Assembly (NCBI GenBank): GCA_012965625.1
Contig: DTSC01000331.1
Location: forward strand, 6,621-55,968
DNA: 49,348 nucleotides
DNA from: Flavobacteriales bacterium
Lineage (GTDB): Bacteria; Bacteroidota; Bacteroidia; NORP154
Direction: 5' to 3'
A program made the position numbers and the translations under genes. Each line of letters starts with the position of its first letter. Position 1 is the first letter of the stretch. The notes beneath the pieces are model-generated. The model had not been told where the DNA came from, made no database searches, and was given only the letters and a program-made list of their open reading frames with translations. Positions 8,640 to 17,370 of this stretch are shown here, one piece after another.

Positions 8640-11582
8640 CTAATTTGCAAGTATGATTTTATCAGAATAGATAAGCCTGTTTTGGTGACAAATTGTTATA
8701 ATATAGATGCCGCTTTTCCATTTTTGAGACTCAATAATTACTTTATTGGCGAAGTTTTGCAACTGTTTCTCATAGATTATTTGGCCTTGTATATCAGAAA
8801 CTTTTATGCTGCAATGCTTCTTTAATTTTATCCTTGAAAGATCAATAAAAAACTGCCCAGTAGCAGGATTGGGTTGAACCTTAATGCCCATTACATCCCC
8901 TCTTCTCTTTTTATTCAAGTTGACCATTAAGTTGGTTTCGTTAAAACTGCATGAATTTGCATCAGTTAAGATAACGGAATAGCCATTGTTTCCCGTCAGT
9001 CCAGTTGCTGTGAAATTAGTTTGAGCTCCGGAATCATCCCACAAATATGTATAGGGAGTAGCCCCCCCTATAGCACTTAGGGTCAATGATCCATCAGAAC
9101 AGCCATTGCACGACTCATTTACAACCGAAATAATACCATATAAAGAATCTGGTTCTACTATACTAACAGTTAATGAAACAGAGTCGTCTGCTGCATCTAT
9201 GGCTATAACGGTATAAGTTCCAGCACACAAACCTGTAGCAGTACTATTTGTTTGGTTAGCCCCATCATTCCAAAAATAGGAGTATGGCCCTGTTCCACCA
9301 CTTGCACTGACCTTAGCTGACCCATCGCATTGTCCAAAACAAGAGATATGAGTAATTGAGGAAAAACCAGTACTATTGATAAATGGGTCTCCCTTTAGAG
9401 CAAATGCGAACTCTCCTAAAATAAATGAATCCAAAACAATCTGTCCCCATTTATCATTAGGGGCAATTATGGTTTTTGTGTAGAAGGGGTATTCTGTCCA
9501 GTCAGATCCTGCATCCCTGCGATATAAAACGACTAAACTGTCTTCATGGGCATTAATGTCATCAAATAACTCAGTGTCATAATAGCTTGAGCCCGATTTT
9601 CTGCCATCATAGAACATTTTTGCCGTTATGGAATAGTTGGGGGGTAAAATCCCATCAATTTTCCAATATCGATTCGGGCATAACTTATATACCGTTGCTA
9701 TTTTAATTGGATCAGGTGACGCCCAATTATGCTCAATTCTTACAAGGGCAGAATCTGTTATGCTATTAACAGTTAATGTTATGTGTCCTGATTGAGAATT
9801 AACGTAGTCGTAGTTGCCTGGAGCACTTAAGGTCTTAACATCACTTGATATGGCATCACTGATTTTATTGTAATAATTGATAGCGGTGTAAACTGGGTTA
9901 AAAGGCAGAATAAATGTCGCAACTGCAATTACTCCACTATGAACAATTTTTTCTGTTTGTGAATTCCAGCTGTTATCAAAAAAAGTAATCTCTAGAGGTA
10001 CTTGGTCAAAATAGGAGGTCGCTGCTTTCAGTTTTTGTTTAGTGAAAACGCTTGCTTCATAATTTGGGCCGTTACTTGCTACTTTAACCGAATCTATTGA
10101 AAAATGTGGGAACCCCGGCTTCAAAACCCATTTATCAAAGAAGTCAGACAAGTCCATTCCAGAATATTGGGTTAAGTGGTCCCTTAGCAGATAGCTGTTC
10201 ATGCTTGAGAATTTATGGGCATCAAGGAATGAGGTTAGGCCACCAAAGAATAATGAATCCTTCATATAGCCACGCAGGGTATGTGCCACATCTGCTCCTT
10301 TTAAATACACATGATCACTATAAGTATATGCGTGAGGGATTCCATAGAGCGCCCTATAACCACTATCATTAATGTGGGTCATATGCATAACTTCCTCATG
10401 ATTAGATTTAACAAGAGCCCTATATGCCTCTGCGTTATAAATGGTTTCATTAAAAAGGAATTCCGAGTAAGTAGCCAACCCTTCATTTAACCACATATCT
10501 CCCTCATTATCGCAAGTTGCAAGATTACCCCACCAATGGTGAGCTAACTCATGTGCCATTAAATCCTGATAGGAAAGTGATCCGTTTGCGGCCAGGCGAG
10601 GGAAGGCAATATTGGTAGCATGCTCCATTGCACCTGATGAGAATGGGACCAAGGAGTAACCTACTTTATTCCACCGGTATTCCCCATAGCTGTTTTCGAA
10701 GGTAGAAATAGCAGCTCCTAAATTTGAAAAGGACGATATAAGATTGCTGGTATCTTGCGATCTTGCATAAAGCTCTATAGGGATTATTCCATTAATACCA
10801 TTATGGGTTTGGTTTATAGTTTCATAGTCGTTAATAGCTACGCATGCTAGGTAAGTAGGTATTTCCCTATCAAGAATCCAGGTGCTTATAATGGTATCCC
10901 CATTCAGGGGCGTCTCGGAGATTAATGTTCCATTGCATTTTGCTTTTTTCCCATTGGCTGTAGTGATATTGAATTTGTAAGTGGATCTTTCAATAAAGTT
11001 GTCAAAACAAGGAAACCAAATGCGACCATAATTATGAGGGTTAGCCTCAAAGCCAACACCTAGATTAAAAGCATATCCTGACTGAAAATAAAAACCACCC
11101 CAGCCAGATAGATCTTTTTCTGGATTTCCGTTATAATATATTGTCACTTCTGAAGTGTCTTCATCATTTAAATTTGTTGGTAAGGAAATAGAAATAAGAG
11201 TATCGTTATAAGTAAAGAAACAGCTGATACCATCAGAAGTTATTGAATCTATGGTTAAGGAGAGCAAGTCTAATGAAATAGAGCTAATACCACTTATCTT
11301 AGGAGTAAAATCTACGCGGCAATTTCCGTAGATTCGCTGATTAGACAGGTCTGTTATATTCAAGGATATTTCATAATTCAGAATATCAATTGTGTCACTT
11401 CTAAAACCAGAGGAATAACTATTGTTGTATTTCTTTTTTGTCAAGTTATATGTTGCTGCAGCTTTCATAAGCTGACAGGAACTGTTTATTAATGGTTTTT
11501 GGATCGTTTGTGCAGAGCTCACAAGACCACAGAAGACAAAAGATACAATAATAAGACCAGCTGTAAAGACGTTTGCATTCAT
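8640..11582 (-). CDS. M1-family aminopeptidase with SprB repeats and T9SS sorting domain
   Basis: Exported zinc aminopeptidase. From ATG 11582 it has 980 residues: signal peptide MNANVFTAGLIIVSFVFCGL to about 25, an M1 beta domain, the exopeptidase motif GAMEH (317-321), and HELAHHWWGN (His344, Glu345, His348) with the third zinc ligand Glu367 in WLNEG, exactly the M1 spacing. After the catalytic part come two SprB-type repeats (SCFGQCDGSAKVSASGGTGP and SCNGCSDGSLTLSAIGGATP) and a C-terminal type A sorting domain (about 899-980, VQPNPATGQFFIDL ... ending KIILAN). It should pass Sec, then the T9SS, and be attached to or released from the surface. The frame is open upstream to 11702, but a perfect promoter lies inside that extension, so 11582 is chosen. 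It converges with the ubiD-family gene with no spacer. Confidence 0.92.
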   Translation of the reverse strand: MNANVFTAGLIIVSFVFCGLVSSAQTIQKPLINSSCQLMKAAATYNLTKKKYNNSYSSGFRSDTIDILNYEISLNITDLSNQRIYGNCRVDFTPKISGISSISLDLLSLTIDSITSDGISCFFTYNDTLISISLPTNLNDEDTSEVTIYYNGNPEKDLSGWGGFYFQSGYAFNLGVGFEANPHNYGRIWFPCFDNFIERSTYKFNITTANGKKAKCNGTLISETPLNGDTIISTWILDREIPTYLACVAINDYETINQTHNGINGIIPIELYARSQDTSNLISSFSNLGAAISTFENSYGEYRWNKVGYSLVPFSSGAMEHATNIAFPRLAANGSLSYQDLMAHELAHHWWGNLATCDNEGDMWLNEGLATYSEFLFNETIYNAEAYRALVKSNHEEVMHMTHINDSGYRALYGIPHAYTYSDHVYLKGADVAHTLRGYMKDSLFFGGLTSFLDAHKFSSMNSYLLRDHLTQYSGMDLSDFFDKWVLKPGFPHFSIDSVKVASNGPNYEASVFTKQKLKAATSYFDQVPLEITFFDNSWNSQTEKIVHSGVIAVATFILPFNPVYTAINYYNKISDAISSDVKTLSAPGNYDYVNSQSGHITLTVNSITDSALVRIEHNWASPDPIKIATVYKLCPNRYWKIDGILPPNYSITAKMFYDGRKSGSSYYDTELFDDINAHEDSLVVLYRRDAGSDWTEYPFYTKTIIAPNDKWGQIVLDSFILGEFAFALKGDPFINSTGFSSITHISCFGQCDGSAKVSASGGTGPYSYFWNDGANQTNSTATGLCAGTYTVIAIDAADDSVSLTVSIVEPDSLYGIISVVNESCNGCSDGSLTLSAIGGATPYTYLWDDSGAQTNFTATGLTGNNGYSVILTDANSCSFNETNLMVNLNKKRRGDVMGIKVQPNPATGQFFIDLSRIKLKKHCSIKVSDIQGQIIYEKQLQNFANKVIIESQKWKSGIYIITICHQNRLIYSDKIILAN

Positions 11583-11614
11583 TTGAAACCCTAAAATAGT
11601 ATCTTCGGTAATAA

Positions 11615-11645
11615 CAAAGATAATAAGCATCTTCTCATATTCAAA
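11615..11645 (-). promoter_or_regulatory. Promoter of the M1 peptidase gene (TTTG-N19-TATCTTTG)
   Basis: On the minus strand TTTG (11645-11642) and TATCTTTG (11622-11615) are exactly 19 bases apart. The predicted leader before ATG 11582 is about 28 bases. The -33 box overlaps the first base of the divergent DUF6973 start codon, so the two genes may interfere at initiation. Confidence 0.75.
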
Positions 11646-12283
11646 TGGTTGCAAATTATATAAAAGTGATTTCCTTGATTGTTCTGATATGTACAGCACC
11701 ACCGATTTTTGCTCAAAATGGCAAGATGAAGAAATTCATGCACTTATCATCTCCTGAGAAATGTTGGGTTATTACACATCCCTTTATTGCATCAAAGGCA
11801 TTGCTGATTTCTGAAAGTGTGAAAAAGGCCACTCAGGAGGAAGGTGTCCGTGAAGAGCTTGACAATTATGTGAATGGAGGAAAGCTGGATGCGTTCAGGC
11901 ATGTTTTCTGGATGGCCTCATTAGGCCTTGCATTTAATCCAAAGAAAGCGCTAAAATTGGGAGTAGCACATGAAAAGGGCAATAAAAAAGATTTTTCAAA
12001 ACGCCGAAAAGAAGAGGGAGTAATTCCTGATCAAATATCAGGAGAGATGGACCTTTGGAACAATCAAATAGGAGCTGGCATTGCGATTTTACACAAAGAT
12101 GTATCAAAAGAGGAGTCTAGGAAACTAGCTATTGAAAGTATCATAAAAGGTAAATGTAAAATTATTAAAAGGGGAAGTAATGGAGCCTTCCTTAGCAAGG
12201 ATAACAAAGTCATCAAAGATGAAGAATGGATTGGAGAGTGGATTAATGAAAGATGTCTTGTAATGTCAAATTACAACAATTGA
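11645..12283 (+). CDS. Secreted DUF6973 domain protein
   Basis: 212 residues with a signal peptide (MVANYIKVISLIVLICTAPP, cleavage near FAQ/N at 24). The mature part carries the conserved pattern of DUF6973: NGGKLDAFRHVFWMASLG, then AHEKG, then MDLWNNQIGAGIA. Conserved Asp, Arg-His, His-Glu and Asp-x-x-Asn-Asn positions look like a metal-binding or catalytic centre, but I know of no established activity. Its 3' end overlaps the Omp85 gene by up to 31 bases, so the two are almost certainly co-translated; a functional tie to that barrel is inference. The ATG at 11645 is preferred because it gives a normal signal peptide with a lysine in its n-region. Confidence 0.75.
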   Translation: MVANYIKVISLIVLICTAPPIFAQNGKMKKFMHLSSPEKCWVITHPFIASKALLISESVKKATQEEGVREELDNYVNGGKLDAFRHVFWMASLGLAFNPKKALKLGVAHEKGNKKDFSKRRKEEGVIPDQISGEMDLWNNQIGAGIAILHKDVSKEESRKLAIESIIKGKCKIIKRGSNGAFLSKDNKVIKDEEWIGEWINERCLVMSNYNN

Positions 12284-14004
12284 AAGCAATCGTAGGGATA
12301 TTATTGGTTTGTATTCTAACCTTTGCTTTGGAGGTCTGTGGCCAGGGCTTATATAATCTGAGTATTATAGAATCTAATGGGCAGCCATTCAAAAACATTG
12401 TGGAATATCAGAAATCATTTAAGGATAGTCTGTTGAGACACAAACAATTGCAATGGGTATTGTCTGAAATGTATGATAAGGGCTATCTGGCGGCTTCATT
12501 TGATAGTGTGCATTATTTGGAGCATAATCTAAATGCAGTAATTACAAAAGGAGGGGTTTATAAATGGGCTACGATTAATGCAGGCCATATTGACGAAGGC
12601 ATTTTAAGCAGTATTGGTTTTAGAGATAAGCTCTTTTATAAAAAACCGTTTAATCATGATGGCGTAAGGGGCTTACAAGAAGCACTATTAATTTATTGTG
12701 AAAATCATGGTTATCCATTTGCGGTTGTTAAATTGGATAGTGTTGAAATTGAAAGTGATGAAATCAGTGCAGTGCTAACCCTTGAAAAAAACAAAGAGAT
12801 TAAGATTGATAGTATTGAGATTAAGGGTGATGCAAATATCAGCATGGTATACTTGTCCAATTTTATTGGGATAGCTCCTGGAGATCTTTATAACGAACGT
12901 TTGGTTCGTGATATACACCTTAGAATTAAAGAATTGCGATTCTTAAAAGAAAAAAGCCCCTTACAAGTGGAGTTCAGTGAAAAGTCCACAAAATTAGTAT
13001 TAGATCTACAAGGAAAACAAGCCAGCCAATTTAATGGAATTGTTGGATTCATGCCGAACAATAAGGATGATGGAAAGCTGCTTGTTACAGGAGAAGCCAG
13101 GCTTAAACTGTTAAATTCCTTGGGTAATGGTGAGCTTATGGACATTAACTGGAGGAGCCTGAAACCAAGAACCCAAGACCTGAAAAGCCGTTTGGTTTAT
13201 CCCTTTCTCTTTTCATCGCCATTTGGTGCGGATGTTCAATTTACACTCTATAAAAAAGACACGCTTTATATTGACCTTATTTCCAGTATTGGGGTTCAAT
13301 ATTTGCTCAGAGGGGGAAATTTCTTAAAGGCCTTTGCAAATAACAAAGAAACCCGCTTGCTGGGAGAGTATGTGTCCAGTCTCCCTTATGGCAATGTCCG
13401 AAGCACAATCTATGGGCTTGGTTATAAATCCCAAAAACTAGATTATTTGTATAATCCTAAAAAGGGATATGCCCTTTTGTTAGAATTAGGGGCCGGAAAT
13501 AAAAGGATTAAATCTGATCCTGATTTAGATCCAGACTCAGTAGAACATAATTCCACTGAATTGGAAGGGAAATTTGCCTTGGACCTGTTTATTCCATTAA
13601 CCAATAGAAATGTGTTGAATTTAGGGCTATCTGGTGGGTATCGATCTAGTAAATCAATGTTTGAAAATGAGCTATTTAGACTTGGAGGGATTTCCACATT
13701 AAGAGGATTTGATGAAGAATCAATTCTGGCATCCTTTTATTCTGTTTATACTTTTGAATACCGATATTTATTGGAGCAAAACTCATACTTATTCTTGTTT
13801 TTTGACGGCTCATATTATGAAAATGAAGTTGCCCAGATGAAAGGAGAAGACTGGACAGATCAACCAATTGGATATGGTGCTGGGATAAGTTTTGAAACTA
13901 AGGCTGGAATATTTAACATTAATTATGCATTAGGCCAGCAAAAAGGGAATCCGCCAGACATAAAGGCTGCAAAAATTCATTTTGGGATAGTGAATAGGTT
14001 TTAG
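12253..14004 (+). CDS. Omp85/BamA-TamA-like outer membrane protein
   Basis: 583 residues from ATG 12253: signal peptide (hydrophobic AIVGILLVCILTFALEVCG), a periplasmic part with POTRA-like segments (about 85-250, for example KEIKIDSIEIKGDANISMVY), and a C-terminal beta-barrel with alternating aromatic strands. The Omp85 hallmark is present as LGGISTLRGFDEESI, followed by FEYRYLLEQNSYLFLFFDGS, and the protein ends in Phe (NRF). These proteins insert or export proteins across the outer membrane. At this size it has fewer POTRA domains than BamA, so it is probably a specialised member rather than the essential BamA. An alternative in-frame TTG at 12280 would give a 4-base TTGA overlap with the DUF6973 gene and still keep the signal peptide. 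No membrane-anchored TamB-like partner is adjacent. Confidence 0.85.
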   Translation: MSCNVKLQQLKAIVGILLVCILTFALEVCGQGLYNLSIIESNGQPFKNIVEYQKSFKDSLLRHKQLQWVLSEMYDKGYLAASFDSVHYLEHNLNAVITKGGVYKWATINAGHIDEGILSSIGFRDKLFYKKPFNHDGVRGLQEALLIYCENHGYPFAVVKLDSVEIESDEISAVLTLEKNKEIKIDSIEIKGDANISMVYLSNFIGIAPGDLYNERLVRDIHLRIKELRFLKEKSPLQVEFSEKSTKLVLDLQGKQASQFNGIVGFMPNNKDDGKLLVTGEARLKLLNSLGNGELMDINWRSLKPRTQDLKSRLVYPFLFSSPFGADVQFTLYKKDTLYIDLISSIGVQYLLRGGNFLKAFANNKETRLLGEYVSSLPYGNVRSTIYGLGYKSQKLDYLYNPKKGYALLLELGAGNKRIKSDPDLDPDSVEHNSTELEGKFALDLFIPLTNRNVLNLGLSGGYRSSKSMFENELFRLGGISTLRGFDEESILASFYSVYTFEYRYLLEQNSYLFLFFDGSYYENEVAQMKGEDWTDQPIGYGAGISFETKAGIFNINYALGQQKGNPPDIKAAKIHFGIVNRF

Positions 14005-14056
14005 CTAAGATTTCGATAATTGTTTTTGCTAACTTTACAATCTTAACAAAAAGAAG

Positions 14057-15325
14057 ATGCCCTTAGAAATTACTATCATAGCCTTATCTCTCCTTGTCGG
14101 ATTTTTATTGGGCTGGATAGTTAGTAGAAACAGATATGACAAGAAAGGAAATAATAACAGCGAAAATGTTTCAACAATTATTGAACTGAATAGAGAGATA
14201 GCCGCCAAAGACCAGAAAATAGAAGACTTAAATAATTCAATAGCAAAACAAGAGCAGAAACTCAAGTTAGAGTTTGAGAATCTTGCTGGAAAAATATTGG
14301 AGGAAAACAGCAAAAAATTTACAGAACAGAACAAAAGCGCCTTAAAGGACCTTTTGGATCCTCTTGGTATAAAAATGTCCGAATTTAAAGATAAAGTTCA
14401 AGAAACATATGTTAAGGGAACAAGAGAAAGGTCGGCCCTGACGGAGCAAATCAAAGGCCTGACGGAATTAAATAAAAAAATGAGTCAGGATGCTACAAAC
14501 TTGACAAAAGCTCTAAAAGGAGACTCAAAGGTTCAGGGAGATTGGGGCGAATTTAAGCTTGAAATGATTTTAGAGAAAGCAGGCTTGGTTAGTGGAATTC
14601 ATTATTCAGCACAACCCACCTATAAGGATGAAGATGGGTTATTGAAAAGGCCTGATTTTATTATAAAACTTCCAGAAGACAAGAACTTGATAATTGACTC
14701 TAAAGTTTCCTTAACAGCCTATGAGGCTTTTTGTAGTAGCGAACAGAAAGAAGAAAAAGACAGGTATTTAAAAGAACACCTAAGAAGTGTGAAGGGGCAC
14801 ATAAAAGAATTAAGTGCAAAAAATTATCAAAAATTATATCAAATAAATTCTCCGGATTATGTGTTAATGTATATTCCTATTGAGCCAGCTTTTATTATGG
14901 CGATTCAGAGCGACCCAGAGTTAATGGGATGGGCAGTAGAGAATAAGAATATTGTTTTGGTAGCTACAAGCACTTTGTTAGCTACTCTTTCTATGGTGTC
15001 GTCTATTTGGAAACAAGAAGATCAAAAGAGGAATGTAATAGAAATTGCTAGACAAAGTGGTGCCTTATATGACAAATTTGTTGGATTTTCGGAAGATCTC
15101 ATAGATGTAGGGAAAAGAATGGATTCTGCAAAAAACTCTTATGAGGGGGCTATGAAGAAACTTGTTGCAGGCAAGGATAATCTTGTACGTAAAACAGAAA
15201 ACATTAAAAAGCTTGGAGCCAAGACGCAAAAATCAATTCCAGATCCTCTCCTAAATCGTGCAGAAATAATAAGGGGAAACGGAAATGATCCTTCAGATGT
15301 TGATTCAATTGATTTAGATGAATGA
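14057..15325 (+). CDS. rmuC: DNA recombination protein RmuC
   Basis: 422 residues. An N-terminal membrane anchor (about 4-22, ITIIALSLLVGFLLGWIV) is followed by a long Lys/Glu-rich coiled coil (about 38-130) and the RmuC core with a PD-(D/E)XK-like fold: KVQGDWGEFKLEMILEKAGL, RPDFIIKLPEDKNLIIDSKV and YVLMYIPIEPAFIMAI. RmuC limits inversion at short inverted repeats and is thought to be a structure-specific nuclease. Its last four bases (ATGA) overlap the next gene, so it is translationally coupled to the GWxTD lipoprotein. The start is 52 bases after the Omp85 stop, following a near -7 box TAACTTTA at 14030-14037. Confidence 0.92.
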   Translation: MPLEITIIALSLLVGFLLGWIVSRNRYDKKGNNNSENVSTIIELNREIAAKDQKIEDLNNSIAKQEQKLKLEFENLAGKILEENSKKFTEQNKSALKDLLDPLGIKMSEFKDKVQETYVKGTRERSALTEQIKGLTELNKKMSQDATNLTKALKGDSKVQGDWGEFKLEMILEKAGLVSGIHYSAQPTYKDEDGLLKRPDFIIKLPEDKNLIIDSKVSLTAYEAFCSSEQKEEKDRYLKEHLRSVKGHIKELSAKNYQKLYQINSPDYVLMYIPIEPAFIMAIQSDPELMGWAVENKNIVLVATSTLLATLSMVSSIWKQEDQKRNVIEIARQSGALYDKFVGFSEDLIDVGKRMDSAKNSYEGAMKKLVAGKDNLVRKTENIKKLGAKTQKSIPDPLLNRAEIIRGNGNDPSDVDSIDLDE

Positions 15326-16575
15326 AACAGAGTGCAATATTTTTTTTAATTATTATTCTTGCATCTTGCTATTCTACATCTAAAGTTAGCAATCAAAACC
15401 TGTCTTATTTATACTGGAAAGAGTCAAGCATTTTGCATCCTAAATGTAGGGCCTTTCATAAATCCGATTCTGTAACAGTCATTTATTGTCAAATTTCACC
15501 AAAAGAGTTGCTTTTCATCAGAGAAGACAGCAAGGGTAAATTTCTGTCTCACTACCAAATACATTATAATCTTTACCCTTCTTATGAATCAAAAGAATTG
15601 CTTGATAGTGCTGGGTTTAATTTTTTTTTGGAGAGGCCCAAAACAAGATCTGGGATAATCAATTCCTTTGAGATCAGCACTCCTAATGTTGGTAAATATT
15701 TGCTTGAAATTTTAACAACCGATGTAAAACGGAAACAAACTGCCAGAACTTATTTAAGTATTGATAAATCAACGATTAATAATCGGCAAACATTCATGGT
15801 TTGTGGTGATGAAGATAATTCGCCATTATTTAGAAACTATTTTCACAAGAAAGAAACTATTAAGTTCAAACACAATAATCCTGAACATGAAAATTATAGA
15901 TTAAATTATTATAAACAAGACCACGACATAGCACCACCACCATTTTCAGTAATACAACAAAAACCAATAAACACTTTGTCAGATAGCTTTGCTGAAGTGA
16001 AGGTGCTAGAGGATGGAATGGCATACCTGAGTTTTGATAAACTTGGAACATATCATCTAAATTCCAATATGGGTAATGGTGAAGGGATTGCCTTCTTTCG
16101 ATTTAGTGATGGTTTTCCTGGGGTCACAATGCCAGAAGAGATGATTGGGCCACTTCGCTACATTACAACAAAACGCGAATATTCTGAAATGAGTTTGTTT
16201 GATGATAAAAAGTTGGCAGTGGATAATTTCTGGCTAAATATTACTGGGAATCCTGACCGTGGAAGGAAGATGATAAAACAATTTTATACTAGAGTAACGG
16301 CTTCTAATATATATTTTTCTTCCTATCTTGAAGGATGGAAATCAGATCGTGGAATGATCTATATTGTTTATGGCCCCCCAGATGTAGTATATAGAAATAC
16401 TAGTGCTGAGAATTGGATTTATGGTGAAGAAGGTAACCTAATGTCAGTTAATTTCACTTTCTATAAAAGGGATAATTCATTGAGTGATAACGATTATAGG
16501 CTTAATAGGTCTGCAATCTATAAAAATAGCTGGTATTTGGCTGTTGATGCCTGGAGACAGGGCATTATTTATTAG
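15322..16575 (+). CDS. GWxTD-domain lipoprotein
   Basis: 417 residues. A lipoprotein signal ends in LASC (Cys16), so the mature protein is lipid-anchored. The C-terminal third carries the GWxTD domain: DNFWLNITGNPDRGRKMIK, then YLEGWKSDRGMIYIVYGPPD, the eponymous motif reading GWKSD here. The domain occurs in envelope proteins of Bacteroidota and a few other phyla and has no settled function. The middle (about 60-280) looks like beta-sandwich sequence. The ATG overlaps the rmuC stop by four bases (ATGA). It is followed after 33 bases by rlmB on the same strand. Family recognition is good, function unknown. Confidence 0.82.
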   Translation: MKQSAIFFLIIILASCYSTSKVSNQNLSYLYWKESSILHPKCRAFHKSDSVTVIYCQISPKELLFIREDSKGKFLSHYQIHYNLYPSYESKELLDSAGFNFFLERPKTRSGIINSFEISTPNVGKYLLEILTTDVKRKQTARTYLSIDKSTINNRQTFMVCGDEDNSPLFRNYFHKKETIKFKHNNPEHENYRLNYYKQDHDIAPPPFSVIQQKPINTLSDSFAEVKVLEDGMAYLSFDKLGTYHLNSNMGNGEGIAFFRFSDGFPGVTMPEEMIGPLRYITTKREYSEMSLFDDKKLAVDNFWLNITGNPDRGRKMIKQFYTRVTASNIYFSSYLEGWKSDRGMIYIVYGPPDVVYRNTSAENWIYGEEGNLMSVNFTFYKRDNSLSDNDYRLNRSAIYKNSWYLAVDAWRQGIIY

Positions 16576-16608
16576 TATTATAGACAAAAGAATCAAAGGC
16601 GATTATAT

Positions 16609-17370
16609 ATGGGAAACTTCAGGCCAAAACCAGATAAAAATAGCGAACAGATGGTCTTTGGGATGAGGCCAGTCATTGAAGCAATCAACGCTGGCAAAGA
16701 AATTGAATATCTGATGATCCAAAACAACCTACTGGGGGAGAACTATTCTGAACTAATGCGCATCATAAAAAAAAATGAACAAACGTTTCAAAGGGTGCCG
16801 ATTGAAAAACTTAATCGTATAACGAGACGCAACCACCAGGGTGTCGTCTGTTTTATCTCTCCAATTTCCTATACCAACCTGGAAGACATTCTGCCTTTTG
16901 TATATGAAAAAGGGAAAGATCCATTAATTGTTTTACTGGATGGGATAACAGATGTTCGAAATTTTGGGGCCATTGCAAGAACCGCTGAATGTGCTGGTGT
17001 AGACGGATTGGTAATTCCGGAAAAAGGAGGGGCCAGGGTAACTGCTGATGCAATTAAAACTTCTGCTGGAGCATTGAGTGAGATGGCCGTTTGTAAAACA
17101 AAATCCATTGAAAGCTCAATTCGGTTACTAAAAGAAAGTGGTGTGCAAATTATAGCGTGCTCTGAAAAAGGGGAGAAGAGCCTTTACGATCTTAAGTTTA
17201 ATAAACCTACTGCCCTTATTCTTGGTGCAGAAGATAAAGGGGTATCACAATCGTGTCTTAATTTGGCCGATGAAATTGTTCAGATTCCAATCAAAGGAAA
17301 GATTGGTTCATTAAATGTGTCTGTTTCTGCCGGTGTAGCAATCTACGAAGTCCTAAGGCAGCGTGCCTAA
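16609..17370 (+). CDS. rlmB: 23S rRNA (guanosine-2'-O)-methyltransferase RlmB (SpoU/TrmH family)
   Basis: 253 residues. An N-terminal substrate-binding domain begins MVFGMRPVIEAINAGKEIEY, followed by the SPOUT catalytic domain with the three TrmH motifs: DVRNFGAIARTAECAGVDGL (I), TALILGAEDKGV (II) and QIPIKGKIGSLNVSVSAGVA (III). RlmB methylates the ribose of G2251 in the 23S rRNA P-loop, using S-adenosylmethionine. It is last in the run rmuC-GWxTD-rlmB and its stop overlaps that of the convergent glycosyltransferase gene by four bases. A different SpoU specificity, such as other rRNA or tRNA sites, cannot be fully excluded. Confidence 0.9.
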   Translation: MGNFRPKPDKNSEQMVFGMRPVIEAINAGKEIEYLMIQNNLLGENYSELMRIIKKNEQTFQRVPIEKLNRITRRNHQGVVCFISPISYTNLEDILPFVYEKGKDPLIVLLDGITDVRNFGAIARTAECAGVDGLVIPEKGGARVTADAIKTSAGALSEMAVCKTKSIESSIRLLKESGVQIIACSEKGEKSLYDLKFNKPTALILGAEDKGVSQSCLNLADEIVQIPIKGKIGSLNVSVSAGVAIYEVLRQRA

